DNA from: Bacteroidales bacterium
GTDB lineage: Bacteria; Bacteroidota; Bacteroidia; Bacteroidales; P3
Direction of reading: 5' to 3'
NCBI GenBank assembly: GCA_017633985.1
Contig: JAGBOF010000021.1
Coordinates: forward strand, 29,897-93,896
Length of the DNA stretch: 64,000 nt
The notes under the pieces are model-generated. The model was given only the letters and a program-made list of their open reading frames with translations. It did no database searches and was not told the origin of the DNA. A program made the translations under genes and the position numbers. This document shows positions 38,384 through 47,094 of the stretch, in pieces (position 1 is the first letter of the stretch; every line of letters begins with the position of its first letter).

Positions 38384-39931
38384 TTATTGTTTTATGTTAT
38401 TGTTTTGCGTTGTTATATTATTGTCTTTGTGTTTTTTCTTTTTAGTGATTTTATATCCTGAAATAAGTATCATAATCAACAAAACACCTGAAATAAATAT
38501 GAACAGATTCACCCCGCTTGATAAGAAACAAGCATAAAGTCTTCCCGTATGCAACTCAAGCGCAGTATTCCAAAGAGAAACAGGCTGTTGTTTAAGTATA
38601 TCAGGCGTCCCTGGTAACCGGCTCAATGCTCCGCTGTCATAAGTGAAGATAATATTTTTGTCTTGTATGTTGCGGGCAAATCCGCTTACCATAACTTTGC
38701 CCACAGGTCTTCCTTTGGTAGGTTTATACGGCTTACCCGTGAAATAATCAGTTATCCCGCCGTTTGTAATATCCCACTTATACATCCCGCTGAACGAACC
38801 GATAAGCCAACTTCCGTCTTCGTTTTGCTCAAACACATTAATACCCATCGGAGATATGTAAGGACTGTTTTCTATTTTGATAACGGTGTCTTTTTCCAGG
38901 TCTTTAATTTTGTAAAATCCCTCCGAAGTAGATATAATCCAATAATCATCGTAGTTATTCCACCTTATGCTGCGCAGTTTGTCGGAAAAAGGATTTTGAT
39001 TATCCAACGCAGTAAATTTTAAAGGTTTGGAAGAATTCAAAACCAACGGAACCATCAAAGGCGGCCGCAAGCACATACCCGTAAATGCCAACAAAATAGT
39101 AAGAACTATCAGATTAACTCCTAATTTCTTGTGATACTTAAGATTAAATCTCAAAAAAGAACTTTCTTTCCTAACCTGCTTATTTTGTCTTGCCCGTCTG
39201 CGGATATGAAACGGTAAAAAGAAATAAATAATACCGCTCAATGAAAGAAAGATAAGCACAATTCCCAAAATATCAACAACAATTCTGCCGCCTAAACCGA
39301 ATAACGCTCCGCTGTGCAGATACCATATTGTTTTAAAGAGAGTTATCCTGTTTTTATAATCATTGTTTACTTTAAGTTCAATGCGTTTGGCTCTGTCGTA
39401 CGGGTAAGACATTTGATAGATACAGGATCTGGTTAAAACAAAAAGCGTATCTCCTTTACTGACAATATCCGCCAATCTTTCATTATTGCCTTTGATTGCT
39501 ATCTTCTGCCATCTGCCGGCAACGGTGTCATAAATAAACACATCCTTTTGTGCTGCGCATATAATGTTATTACGGTTATCTCTGACAATGTGGCATATTT
39601 TTCGGTTATCAACCCCCTTGTCAAAACCATTGTTGCAACTTCTGAAATTATTAAACCCTTTGTCGGCAACAAAGCAACCGCTTACCCCGTAACAAATAAC
39701 GGAATCGTCTTTGAACTCTTCTGTTCCTTTAATTATTCCGTTGTTATAGTTGCTTATTTTATAATCTCCGGGAAGCCATGAACGGGAAATATCTACCGCG
39801 GATACCGCATCACGGTGGTTAAGTATAATTCCGCTTACACAAAACAAGATGACAAAAATACTGAATATCAATCCAACCCATTTATGCCATAGTCTCCAAA
39901 ACTTTTTATCTGCTTTGTCTTGCTTTCCCAT
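38384..39931 (-). CDS. PepSY-associated membrane protein
   Basis: 515 residues from the ATG at 39931. An in-frame TTG at 39952 overlaps the promoter -7 box and is rejected. The N-terminal helix is WVGLIFSIFVILFCVSGIIL, two central helices follow (about 210-240 and 275-300, KLGVNLIVLTILLAFTGMCL) and a C-terminal helix (LFIFISGVLLIMILISGYKI), with large periplasmic loops between. The PepSY-TM family is often linked to siderophore or heme uptake, possibly as an inner-membrane ferric reductase or heme-handling protein. It heads the operon with the HmuY-like protein and the receptor. Its mRNA leader is only about 10-15 nt. Confidence 0.82.
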   Translation of the reverse strand: MGKQDKADKKFWRLWHKWVGLIFSIFVILFCVSGIILNHRDAVSAVDISRSWLPGDYKISNYNNGIIKGTEEFKDDSVICYGVSGCFVADKGFNNFRSCNNGFDKGVDNRKICHIVRDNRNNIICAAQKDVFIYDTVAGRWQKIAIKGNNERLADIVSKGDTLFVLTRSCIYQMSYPYDRAKRIELKVNNDYKNRITLFKTIWYLHSGALFGLGGRIVVDILGIVLIFLSLSGIIYFFLPFHIRRRARQNKQVRKESSFLRFNLKYHKKLGVNLIVLTILLAFTGMCLRPPLMVPLVLNSSKPLKFTALDNQNPFSDKLRSIRWNNYDDYWIISTSEGFYKIKDLEKDTVIKIENSPYISPMGINVFEQNEDGSWLIGSFSGMYKWDITNGGITDYFTGKPYKPTKGRPVGKVMVSGFARNIQDKNIIFTYDSGALSRLPGTPDILKQQPVSLWNTALELHTGRLYACFLSSGVNLFIFISGVLLIMILISGYKITKKKKHKDNNITTQNNNIKQ

Positions 39932-39949
39932 CGTATAAATTTTGATTTG

Positions 39950-39957
39950 CAAAGATA
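39950..39957 (-). promoter_or_regulatory. -7 box of the heme-uptake operon
   Basis: TATCTTTG on the minus strand, 18 bp before the ATG. The TTG inside it mimics a start codon. No palindromic Fur-like site is evident beside it. Confidence 0.7.
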
Positions 39958-40025
39958 TAAAAACCTCATTTATTAATATATACTCAAATGTGGGTATTTT
40001 CCGCCTGCCTACGGTGATTACACTG

Positions 40026-40109
40026 AAAAATTAAGGCGTAAAAAAATATTTTTACGCCTGATTAATAAAATAAAACGCCGTAATAATTTCTTAAAACGGC
40101 GTCTTATTT
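40026..40109. repeat. 21-bp palindromic unit array I (4 units)
   Basis: Centres are at 40036, 40057, 40078 and 40099. Cores are TTAAGGCGTAAAA, TTTTACGCCTGATTAAT, TAAAACGCCGTAATAA and TTAAAACGGCGTCTTATTT. It lies between the heme operon promoter and the end of dnaJ. Confidence 0.92.
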
Positions 40110-40144
40110 CCAGAATCTGATTTATTATTGTATCTTATTGATAT

Positions 40145-41326
40145 TTAGGAAAACATATCCTTCATCTTGTCAAAAAAACTCTTGTCTTTTGCGGACGGAT
40201 TAGGTTTGAAATTTTCGAATGACTGCAATTTATCCAACACTTCCCGCTCTTGCTTTGACGTACTCTTTGGTACCCAGACATCAACCCTCACCAAAAGATC
40301 GCCGCGCTTATAAGGATTTTGGAATTCAGGCAATCCCTTGCCGCGCAATCTGTAAATCTTTCCGCTAGGCATACCCTGTTCAATCTTAAACTTCACTTTG
40401 CCTGACAGCGTAGGCACTTCAATCGTCGTACCCTGCACAGCCTCCGGAAATGTTATATACGTCTGCAAACAAATATCGTTACCGTTGCGCTCAAACTGTT
40501 CATGCGGCACTTCCTCTATTGATACAATCAAATCTCCCGGCACTCCGTTTCTTGCACCCGCATTGCCTTTGCCTTGGAAAGACAGTTGCATTCCGTCCTG
40601 TACGCCTGCAGGGATGTTAATCGTGATAATATCTTCGCCTTTTACTATTCCGTCACCGTGACAATCAGTACATTTGTCTTTGATTATCTTTCCTTCGCCT
40701 CCGCATGTAGGACAAACGCTTTGTGTCTGCATCTGACCCAAAATAGTCCGCTGGGTTTGGATGACAACTCCCGATCCGTGACATTGAGGACAGGTATCCG
40801 TACCGCTGCCAGCCTTTGCACCGCTTCCGCCGCAGGTCTTACAAGGAATGTATTTCGATACCTTTATTTTCTTTTCGACACCTTTTTCAATATCTTCAAG
40901 AGTAAGTTTCAGGCGTATGCGCAAATTTGAACCGCGGTTCACTCTGCGCTGACTGCCTCCGCGTGAAGATCCGCCGCCAAAGCCGCTGAAGCCTCCGAAA
41001 TCAAATCCCGAAAAACCGCCTCCGCGACCTCCGAAAAGATCTCCGAACATTGAGAAAATATCATTCAAATCCATTCCTCCGGCACCGAAACCTCCGTTAT
41101 CGCCAAGTCCCGCCTCGCCGAATTGATCATATCTTGCACGCTTATCCTTATCACTCAATACGCTGTAAGCCTCTGCCGCTTCTTTGAACTTCTCTTCCGC
41201 TTCCTTGTCTCCCGGATTGCGGTCAGGGTGATATTTCAACGCCAATTTCCTATACGCTTTCTTCAATTCATCGTCAGTAGCCGTCTTACTGACTCCCAAT
41301 ACCTCATAAAAATCCCGTTTTGCCAT
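40145..41326 (-). CDS. dnaJ: Chaperone DnaJ
   Basis: Hsp40 co-chaperone that delivers substrates to DnaK and stimulates its ATPase. 393 residues. The J domain (residues 1-70) has the HPD motif in [11 protein letters not shown] Gly/Phe/Ser-rich region follows (about 75-130, [20 protein letters not shown]), then four CxxCxGxG zinc repeats ([40 protein letters not shown]) and the C-terminal substrate domain. Type I DnaJ, complete. It is 87 bp after grpE; dnaK is not in the window. Confidence 0.97.
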   Translation of the reverse strand: MAKRDFYEVLGVSKTATDDELKKAYRKLALKYHPDRNPGDKEAEEKFKEAAEAYSVLSDKDKRARYDQFGEAGLGDNGGFGAGGMDLNDIFSMFGDLFGGRGGGFSGFDFGGFSGFGGGSSRGGSQRRVNRGSNLRIRLKLTLEDIEKGVEKKIKVSKYIPCKTCGGSGAKAGSGTDTCPQCHGSGVVIQTQRTILGQMQTQSVCPTCGGEGKIIKDKCTDCHGDGIVKGEDIITINIPAGVQDGMQLSFQGKGNAGARNGVPGDLIVSIEEVPHEQFERNGNDICLQTYITFPEAVQGTTIEVPTLSGKVKFKIEQGMPSGKIYRLRGKGLPEFQNPYKRGDLLVRVDVWVPKSTSKQEREVLDKLQSFENFKPNPSAKDKSFFDKMKDMFS

Positions 41327-41413
41327 ATCTTTTTATTTAGTATTCAGCATGCAGAATGCAACATACGCTCTGACGCCGTCAAATGTTACATACCGCATAC
41401 TGCATTTTACATA

Positions 41414-42061
41414 TTACATATACACAACTACTTTGCTGTAACGGATAACCTTGTCGTTAAGGTAATATCCTTTTGTGGTCTCATCAACGACGTTACCTTT
41501 TTCTTCCTCATTAGGTGCAGGCAATTGGGCTATTGCTTCATGCAGATTTTCATCAAATTTTTCGCCTTTAGCGTTTATAGGTTTCAAACCTTTACGCTCC
41601 AAAAGTGAATATAACTTTTTGTAAATCAAACTGACACCTTCAAAAGTTTTTTGTATTTGTTCGTCCTCAATCTTGCCTATAGACTCCAATGCCCTATCAA
41701 AATCATCAATCACAGGTAATAGTTCTTTGATTAAATCTTCACTTGCATTGGTTATCAAATCTATACGCTCTTTGGCAGTACGTTTTCTGTAGTTCTCAAA
41801 CTCCGAATACAAACGCAGATACTTATCATTGATTTCCTGCAACTTCTCCCCCATTGCTTCAACCTTATCTTCTGGGGTTTGAGGTTGATTATCGTCTTTT
41901 TTATCCGAAGTTTCCTCTGATTTTTCAGCCTGATTATTTTCTTTTTCAGCCTGATTATTTTCCTGATCAGCCGTTTTATTTTCTTCAAACGCCGTTTTAT
42001 TTTCCTCTTTTATATCTTTATTGCCCATTTTCTTTAATATGTTAAATTTAAGTTTAGCCAT
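41414..42061 (-). CDS. grpE: Nucleotide exchange factor GrpE with a heptapeptide-repeat insertion
   Basis: Releases ADP from DnaK. 215 residues from ATG at 42061; a TTG two codons earlier is not needed, and an internal ATG at 42028 is also possible. The conserved part begins near residue 70: a long helix (LQEINDKYLRLYSEFENYRK), then RTAKERIDLITNASEDLI and the beta domain with ENLHEAIAQ and VIRYSKVVVY. Residues ~20-48 are a four-fold heptapeptide repeat (ENKTAFE, ENKTADQ, ENNQAEK, ENNQAEK) encoded by a 21-bp repeat array like those between genes. The N-terminus of GrpE is naturally variable, so the insert is probably tolerated. Confidence 0.93.
   Translation of the reverse strand: MAKLKFNILKKMGNKDIKEENKTAFEENKTADQENNQAEKENNQAEKSEETSDKKDDNQPQTPEDKVEAMGEKLQEINDKYLRLYSEFENYRKRTAKERIDLITNASEDLIKELLPVIDDFDRALESIGKIEDEQIQKTFEGVSLIYKKLYSLLERKGLKPINAKGEKFDENLHEAIAQLPAPNEEEKGNVVDETTKGYYLNDKVIRYSKVVVYM
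41919..42002. repeat. 21-bp unit array K inside the grpE coding region (4 units)
   Basis: Centres are at 41929, 41950, 41971 and 41992, in perfect 21-bp phase. The plus-strand segment AAACGCCGTTTTATTTT is shared exactly with array A, and TCAGCCTGATTA exactly with array B. Being seven codons long, units keep the reading frame. Confidence 0.9.
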
Positions 42062-42101
42062 TTTCAATTACCGTTCCGTTTTATTTCATTCTGACATTAT
42101 G

Positions 42102-43658
42102 TCATTTTCTTTTTATAAAAATGCCTTCGGGACTTTTGGGACGTTCATCCTCCAGATATATAAATCCTTTCAACTGTTTCTCTTCCTGCGGAATATTTTT
42201 ATAGTTATCCATATAGAATTCAGGATTTTCCACCGCCGCCATCTTCTTCAAATTACCGTTTTTGAAATACAGATGCAGATTCTTGCTCAATCCGATATTC
42301 ACACCCGTCAATTTCTTTGTTTTTTTCTTCTTATCCTCATCCCAAAGATAGTATATACTGCGTGTATTTCCGTCTATTTCAGCATAATATATCTTATTGT
42401 TCTCAAAATATCCGACAAGGTTCCTACCGCTTACCTGATTGAAAAACTCCGCAGAATTTGTGTCAGAATTTTGCACAATAAAGGTGTTTGGTCTCATGTA
42501 AAGCTCCCTGACTTTCTTCTCGTCGGTCATCATAATTATGGTATCGGACGTAAGCTGCGTATCTTCCGCCCACAAAACAGGCCGTTCAAGCAATGTAAGC
42601 GACGAATCGCTGCGGTCATAAAACGCATAATCACAGGCACCTTGCATATCGTCCCTGTAAAATTTGCAATGATTGTACGCATATATCTTTTTAACATCGT
42701 AAGCAGTATCCATAACAATCCTGACCGTATCGGAATGAAAATAAAGCGTATCCTTCTTATCCGCCTGACGTATCAGAAGCCGTCCTGTCAAAATTGCAGT
42801 CGATACGGTATCCACGGTGGAAAGATAAACGGTGTCGCAGTTCAAATACATATCCTGCGCAGTATCCTGTGCATATATATTATTGTATGCATATCCGTCC
42901 TTGTTTTTGTGATTGTAGAAAACAATCTCGCCCGTTATAAACCTGTCTTTCATATATATCTGCGGAGAAGTATCGGAAAAGACTTCCTCGGTTTTGGAGT
43001 TATACCTGCCGAAATGCGATATAACTTTGGTGCTGTCAGTTCTGGTTGTATCGTCGTAAACTGTCAAAACGGCAGTATCACCGTAGAATTCGCTTTCTTC
43101 CGTTTTCGTATTATAGTACAAAGAATCGGCATCCAAAAGAGCTTTCTTCGAATTGAGTTTGACCGAATAATAGAAACGGAATATTTCATCGTCAATAAAA
43201 TACGTTCCTTCCTTACTTACCAATGTATCTTCATCGTTAAAAATAACGGCATGCGAATAATAACTGACAGTATTCACATTGCGGTCCAATATCAGCTCAT
43301 CCGTCAGCATGGTTACGTCATTATCTTTGAATATCACCTGTTTGCCGTTCAAAGTTCCTATCTTGTCATTGCCGTTATAATGCAGCACGTCACCCAGTAA
43401 ACTTACCGAATCACCCTGATACATCCTTATATTATTGTAAGCATCAAAGTAATTCTCCTTTTGGTTATATACCGCACTGTCACAATACATAACCATATCT
43501 TTATGGTTAAACACCACGTTTTGTGTTAAAACAATATCATCCGGACTTTCGGGATAAATCCTTCCTATGTCCGAACGATATTCTATTTGGTTTTGTGAAT
43601 AAGCTATTGCCGCACTTAACGACAATACTATTATAAAAAAACCTTTCAATTTATTCAT
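42102..43658 (-). CDS. OstA/LptA-like exported protein
   Basis: 518 residues with a signal peptide (MNKLKGFFIIVLSLSAAIAY). The mature protein consists of repeated beta-jellyroll strands of the OstA type (DIVLTQNVVFNHKDMVMYCD, YFDAYNNIRMYQGDSVSLLG, repeating patterns of DxAxY and GD). The LptA-like region is N-terminal, and the Bacteroidetes OstA-like family is about this length. The probable role is in the periplasmic bridge or outer-membrane part of lipopolysaccharide transport; this is inference from the family. It lies 9 bp after the PepSY-like gene and 40 bp before grpE, in the purA transcript. A long ORF on the opposite strand is its shadow. Confidence 0.78.
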   Translation of the reverse strand: MNKLKGFFIIVLSLSAAIAYSQNQIEYRSDIGRIYPESPDDIVLTQNVVFNHKDMVMYCDSAVYNQKENYFDAYNNIRMYQGDSVSLLGDVLHYNGNDKIGTLNGKQVIFKDNDVTMLTDELILDRNVNTVSYYSHAVIFNDEDTLVSKEGTYFIDDEIFRFYYSVKLNSKKALLDADSLYYNTKTEESEFYGDTAVLTVYDDTTRTDSTKVISHFGRYNSKTEEVFSDTSPQIYMKDRFITGEIVFYNHKNKDGYAYNNIYAQDTAQDMYLNCDTVYLSTVDTVSTAILTGRLLIRQADKKDTLYFHSDTVRIVMDTAYDVKKIYAYNHCKFYRDDMQGACDYAFYDRSDSSLTLLERPVLWAEDTQLTSDTIIMMTDEKKVRELYMRPNTFIVQNSDTNSAEFFNQVSGRNLVGYFENNKIYYAEIDGNTRSIYYLWDEDKKKKTKKLTGVNIGLSKNLHLYFKNGNLKKMAAVENPEFYMDNYKNIPQEEKQLKGFIYLEDERPKSPEGIFIKRK

Positions 43659-43667
43659 ACAAAATGA

Positions 43668-44747
43668 TTAATCTTCGTCTGCATACTCATCGTCAGTGCC
43701 CGCAAGTCCCTGATATTTGTATGCCTTGTCGTAAGTCAGTTTTATATGTTTTTTATCTTTCTTACCTTTGATTTTTTCTGACAATTCTATGTAATAATAA
43801 GTGTCCAACTTGGTATCAGTCACCGTTTTCTTATATTTCATATCGTAGTCAATCTTCTGGAATTTCTCTATTTTAGCTTTCGGATAACGTATCTCCAAAT
43901 CTTTGGTTATCAAACGCGGATAACGTGCCTTTTCTATATTGGTGGTTGTGGACATTATCGTTCCGTCACTCTTCAAAAGCATCTCAACTTCCGAACCCCT
44001 GCGGTCAAATACGGCTCTGTAATTATCACCTTCTTCTTTCCACTGCTTTACTTCCGCACGCGGATTCTTCTTTTTAAACGCATTGGTCACTTCTTCAGGA
44101 ATCTTCGGCTCGGAAACTTCGTCCTGGGTCTGCAATTTTACTTCCTTGCTGCTCTTTTCCTTTGCTTTTTCTTTCTCTACATTTACCTGAACGCCTTCTC
44201 CCGATATACCTTCCCTTTCTGCCATTTTCTTTTGGCGGTACTCTATTGCTTCAGGATTCAACCGTGCTATATAATCTTTCTTAACAAAGTCCGGATCAGG
44301 AGCATTGGTCTTGGTAAGATGTCCACGCGGATCAAAAACCATTTCGTATTCCGTCTGACCGACACCTTTCATTGCAATAATCAATCGGTAGTAGTTATCT
44401 CCGCTCGCATCCTCTATGTACTGCGACTTTTTAACCCTGTAACCCGGATAGTTGTTGATGAAATAGTTATCCACCAACGTAGGAAGCTCCTGTTCTTTAA
44501 TATCAAAAATCGTATATTGCCAATTACCCGTTGCCGTGAAGAAAACCTTTCCCGTATTGTTGTCTATATTAATTTGAGCCACATACTGACCCGTTTCGAA
44601 GTACCAACCCTCAAGCTTGTAATCGGTATAAGTGTTTTCCAATCCCATACGGACTTCCTGCGGCACTTCACTTTTGCGTAATTTCTGCTGTGCATTGACA
44701 CTCAAAGCCAACACGGCAAACATTATCGTTACAATTAAGCGTTTCAT
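43668..44747 (-). CDS. Exported PepSY-like (BLIP-fold) repeat protein
   Basis: 359 residues. The signal peptide is MKRLIVTIMFAVLALSVNA. The mature part has at least three copies of a ~75-residue alpha/beta repeat of the PepSY-like type of Bacteroidetes: VPQEVRMGLENTYTDYKLEG...YVAQINID, then LPTLVDNYFINNYPGYRVKK...YYRLIIAM, and later PEEVTNAFKKKNPRAEVKQW...YRAVFDR. A lysine/glutamate-rich linker (about 185-215) separates the repeats. The family is periplasmic and of unknown function, though sometimes named putative beta-lactamase-inhibitor-like. It lies 15 bp after purA. The C-terminus is acidic. Confidence 0.75.
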   Translation of the reverse strand: MKRLIVTIMFAVLALSVNAQQKLRKSEVPQEVRMGLENTYTDYKLEGWYFETGQYVAQINIDNNTGKVFFTATGNWQYTIFDIKEQELPTLVDNYFINNYPGYRVKKSQYIEDASGDNYYRLIIAMKGVGQTEYEMVFDPRGHLTKTNAPDPDFVKKDYIARLNPEAIEYRQKKMAEREGISGEGVQVNVEKEKAKEKSSKEVKLQTQDEVSEPKIPEEVTNAFKKKNPRAEVKQWKEEGDNYRAVFDRRGSEVEMLLKSDGTIMSTTTNIEKARYPRLITKDLEIRYPKAKIEKFQKIDYDMKYKKTVTDTKLDTYYYIELSEKIKGKKDKKHIKLTYDKAYKYQGLAGTDDEYADED

Positions 44748-44762
44748 CTTATGATAATCTTA

Positions 44763-46055
44763 TTAGTTTCTTATTATTGTATCTTCCCTGTCAGGAGAAA
44801 CCGACACCATTGTTACCGGCAATTGGGTCATTTGTTCTATTGCGCGGATGTAATCCTGCATATTGACAGGCAAATCCTCAAACCTTTTGACCGATTTAAC
44901 GTTTTGCATCCAACCCTTATATTCTTTAAACACAGGAGTTATCTTTTCTTCCAATGAAAACGGTAATTTCTCGGTTTTATTGCCGTCAATCTCATATTCA
45001 GTACATATTTTGACAGTCTCGAAATTGTCCATAACGTCTATTTTCATAAGCATTATATCCGTTACTCCGTCAATCATGCTCGCATACTTCAATGCAGGCA
45101 TATCCAACCAACCGCATCTTCTCTTTCTTCCCGTAACCGAACCGAATTCATGACCTTGTTCGCACAACATATCGCCCGTTTGGTCAAACAATTCCGTAGG
45201 AAACGGTCCTTGTCCCACTCTTGTGCAGTAGGCTTTGGCAATTCCGAACACCCTGCCTATATTCTGCGGTGCAACCCCCAAACCAGAACAAACTCCTGCA
45301 GTAACCGTAGAAGAAGACGTCACAAAAGGATAAGACCCGAAATCTATATCCAACATTGTGCCTTGTGCTCCTTCCGCCAAAATCTTCTTACCCTGACGCA
45401 ATGCTTCATTGACATAATATTCGGTATCAATGATATGCAACTGTTTTAACTGCTGGGCTGCATCAAGCCATAATTTTTCGTATTGCTCAAGCGTTTTGTC
45501 CTCTATTTTGAACTCATCAACACTGTAACCCAACGATTTAACGGCACGTATGTGGGAGTTTTTGATATTTTCGTATTTTGTTTGAAAATCCTGTGCAAAC
45601 AAATCCCCGATACGCAAACCCGTACGGGCAATTTTATCCGTATATGCAGGTCCTATACCTTTTAAGGTCGAGCCTATTTTTCTGTCTCCTTTGGCTTTCT
45701 CATTAGCCGCATCCATCAAACGGTGGGTCGGTAAAATCAAATGTGCTTTACGTGAAATAAACAGGTTGTCTTTAGGTGCAAACCCCTTGTCTTCCAAGCC
45801 TTTTATTTCGTCCATGAAGATATTTGCTTCAATCAAAACACCGTTGCCTATAATATTTATCTTGTCCTTATGACAAATACCCGAAGGTATGGTTCTCAAA
45901 ACATGTTTAAATCCGTTAAATTCCAGAGTGTGTCCTGCATTTGGACCACCGTTGAATCTTGCTATAATATCGTATTGAGGTGTCAGATAATCAACTACTT
46001 TACCTTTTCCTTCGTCACCCCATTGAAGTCCTAAAAGTACGTCTATATTATTCAT
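44763..46055 (-). CDS. purA: Adenylosuccinate synthase
   Basis: Joins IMP and aspartate with GTP in AMP synthesis. 430 residues from the ATG at 46055; an in-frame TTG at 46064 would add three residues and is not preferred. The N-terminal signature is GLQWGDEGKGKVVDYL (residues 9-24), the IMP/GTP loop FNGGPNAGHT, and KGIGPAYTDKIARTGLRIGD lies at about 130. The CGWLDMPALKYA region and the C-terminal TMVSVSPDREDTI are standard. It heads a chain purA, PepSY-like, OstA-like, grpE, dnaJ with short gaps. A -7 box TACTTTTG (complement of 46085-46092) lies upstream. Confidence 0.96.
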   Translation of the reverse strand: MNNIDVLLGLQWGDEGKGKVVDYLTPQYDIIARFNGGPNAGHTLEFNGFKHVLRTIPSGICHKDKINIIGNGVLIEANIFMDEIKGLEDKGFAPKDNLFISRKAHLILPTHRLMDAANEKAKGDRKIGSTLKGIGPAYTDKIARTGLRIGDLFAQDFQTKYENIKNSHIRAVKSLGYSVDEFKIEDKTLEQYEKLWLDAAQQLKQLHIIDTEYYVNEALRQGKKILAEGAQGTMLDIDFGSYPFVTSSSTVTAGVCSGLGVAPQNIGRVFGIAKAYCTRVGQGPFPTELFDQTGDMLCEQGHEFGSVTGRKRRCGWLDMPALKYASMIDGVTDIMLMKIDVMDNFETVKICTEYEIDGNKTEKLPFSLEEKITPVFKEYKGWMQNVKSVKRFEDLPVNMQDYIRAIEQMTQLPVTMVSVSPDREDTIIRN

Positions 46056-46280
46056 TTTATCCAACCGTTTTTCAGTTCAATTTACAAAAGTACAATAATT
46101 TATCGAAATAACGCACAATCACGGCATTTTTTTTTGCTAAAAGCGTATTTTTTTACACCACGGATGGAAAAAGCACCAAAACAACTTTACGGACAAAATG
46201 ACATGAGGGGTATATAATACAATAAGCGGATAATAAATACCCGCTTAATGAAGAAACATGAAAAAGTAAAAAAATTTGCG

Positions 46281-46367
46281 CGGAAAGTATAGGATTCGAA
46301 CCTATGGTGCAGTTACCCGCACACTTGATCTCCAATCAAGCCCAATCGTCCACTCTGGCAACTTTCC
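46281..46367 (-). tRNA. tRNA-Ser (anticodon GGA)
   Basis: 87 nt. The acceptor stem is GGAAAGT/ACTTTCC, the anticodon stem CTTGA/TCAAG with loop TTGGAGA, there is a long class II variable arm, and the T arm is GGTTCGAATCC. CCA is not encoded. First of three clustered tRNAs. Confidence 0.95.
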
Positions 46368-46491
46368 CTTTCAACAATTAATATTAACCCAATATATTTA
46401 AGAACTCTGTTTCTTTCAAAAAAGTACGGTAAAAAATACTTTCTGCCGTACCAACTCATTTCATGTACATGAAAAAACTAACAAATTTCTG

Positions 46492-46578
46492 CGGAAAATA
46501 TAGGATTCGAACCTATGGAACAGCAAGCCGTTCACTTGATTTCGAGTCAAGCCCAATCGACCACTCTGGCAATTTTCC
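46492..46578 (-). tRNA. tRNA-Ser (anticodon CGA)
   Basis: 87 nt. The acceptor stem is GGAAAAT/ATTTTCC, the anticodon stem CTTGA/TCAAG with loop CTCGAAA. It has a long variable arm and T loop TTCGAAT. CCA is not encoded. It is closely similar to the neighbouring tRNA-Ser (GGA), from which it probably arose by duplication. Confidence 0.95.
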
Positions 46579-46616
46579 ATCCCGTTTAACACCATGAAAA
46601 GAACTTTTTGTCCTCG

Positions 46617-46691
46617 TAGCGCATAAGGGATTCGAACCCTTGATTTTGAGAATGAGAATCTCACGTCCTGGACCGACTAGACGAATGCGCC
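46617..46691 (-). tRNA. tRNA-Glu (anticodon CTC)
   Basis: 75 nt. The acceptor stem is GGCGCAT/ATGCGCT with a terminal G-U pair, the anticodon stem TGAGA/TCTCA with loop TTCTCAT, and the T arm is AGGGTTCGAATCCCT. CCA is not encoded. Most upstream of the three clustered tRNAs. Confidence 0.93.
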
Positions 46692-47094
46692 GTGATTTCG
46701 GAGTGCAAAATTATAACATTTTATGAAACTGACAAAATATTTTCCGTATTTTTTCCTGAATTTTTGCCTGAAACCCGTGCAAAATACCTGCTTATTATCA
46801 CCGCCTAACGCCTATAAACATTTGTCATCCACAGACAAACAAAATAACGCCGTAAAAAAATATTAAAACGCCTTAAAAAAAAATTAATACGGCGTATTAA
46901 TTTCGTAAAACGCCGTTTTATTTCCGTCAAATCCGCCTCAATTCTGACAAAATTGATTTATTTGTCAAAAAACTTCCGTTTACTTACCTGAAAAACCAAA
47001 ATTTCCGAACCGTTAATCATACGCAGCAAATTTTTAAGAAATTCACCGTCGTAATTATTAAATTCTACTTTTAACAAACTGTATAACAGAAGTT
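46692..47094. other. Intergenic region with array J
   Basis: 403 bp between tRNA-Glu and the yigZ-like gene. It holds array J at 46840-46923 and otherwise AT-rich sequence in which I see no gene, promoter pair or terminator hairpin. Confidence 0.6.
46840..46923. repeat. 21-bp palindromic unit array J (4 units)
   Basis: Centres are at 46850, 46871, 46892 and 46913. Cores are AATAACGCCGTAAAA, TTAAAACGCCTTAAAA, TTAATACGGCGTATTAATT and GTAAAACGCCGTTTTATTT. Confidence 0.92.

Noticed and set aside
42021..43400. 459-residue open frame on the plus strand
   Set aside because: It lies antisense to the OstA-like gene, has no signal or motif and a Cys/Ile/Arg-rich composition typical of a shadow frame. 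The minus-strand gene has a signal peptide and repeated family strands.
46223..46247. Stem TAAGCGG/CCGCTTA as terminator of the tRNA cluster
   Set aside because: Only 7 bp with an 11-nt loop, and no T run on the minus strand.
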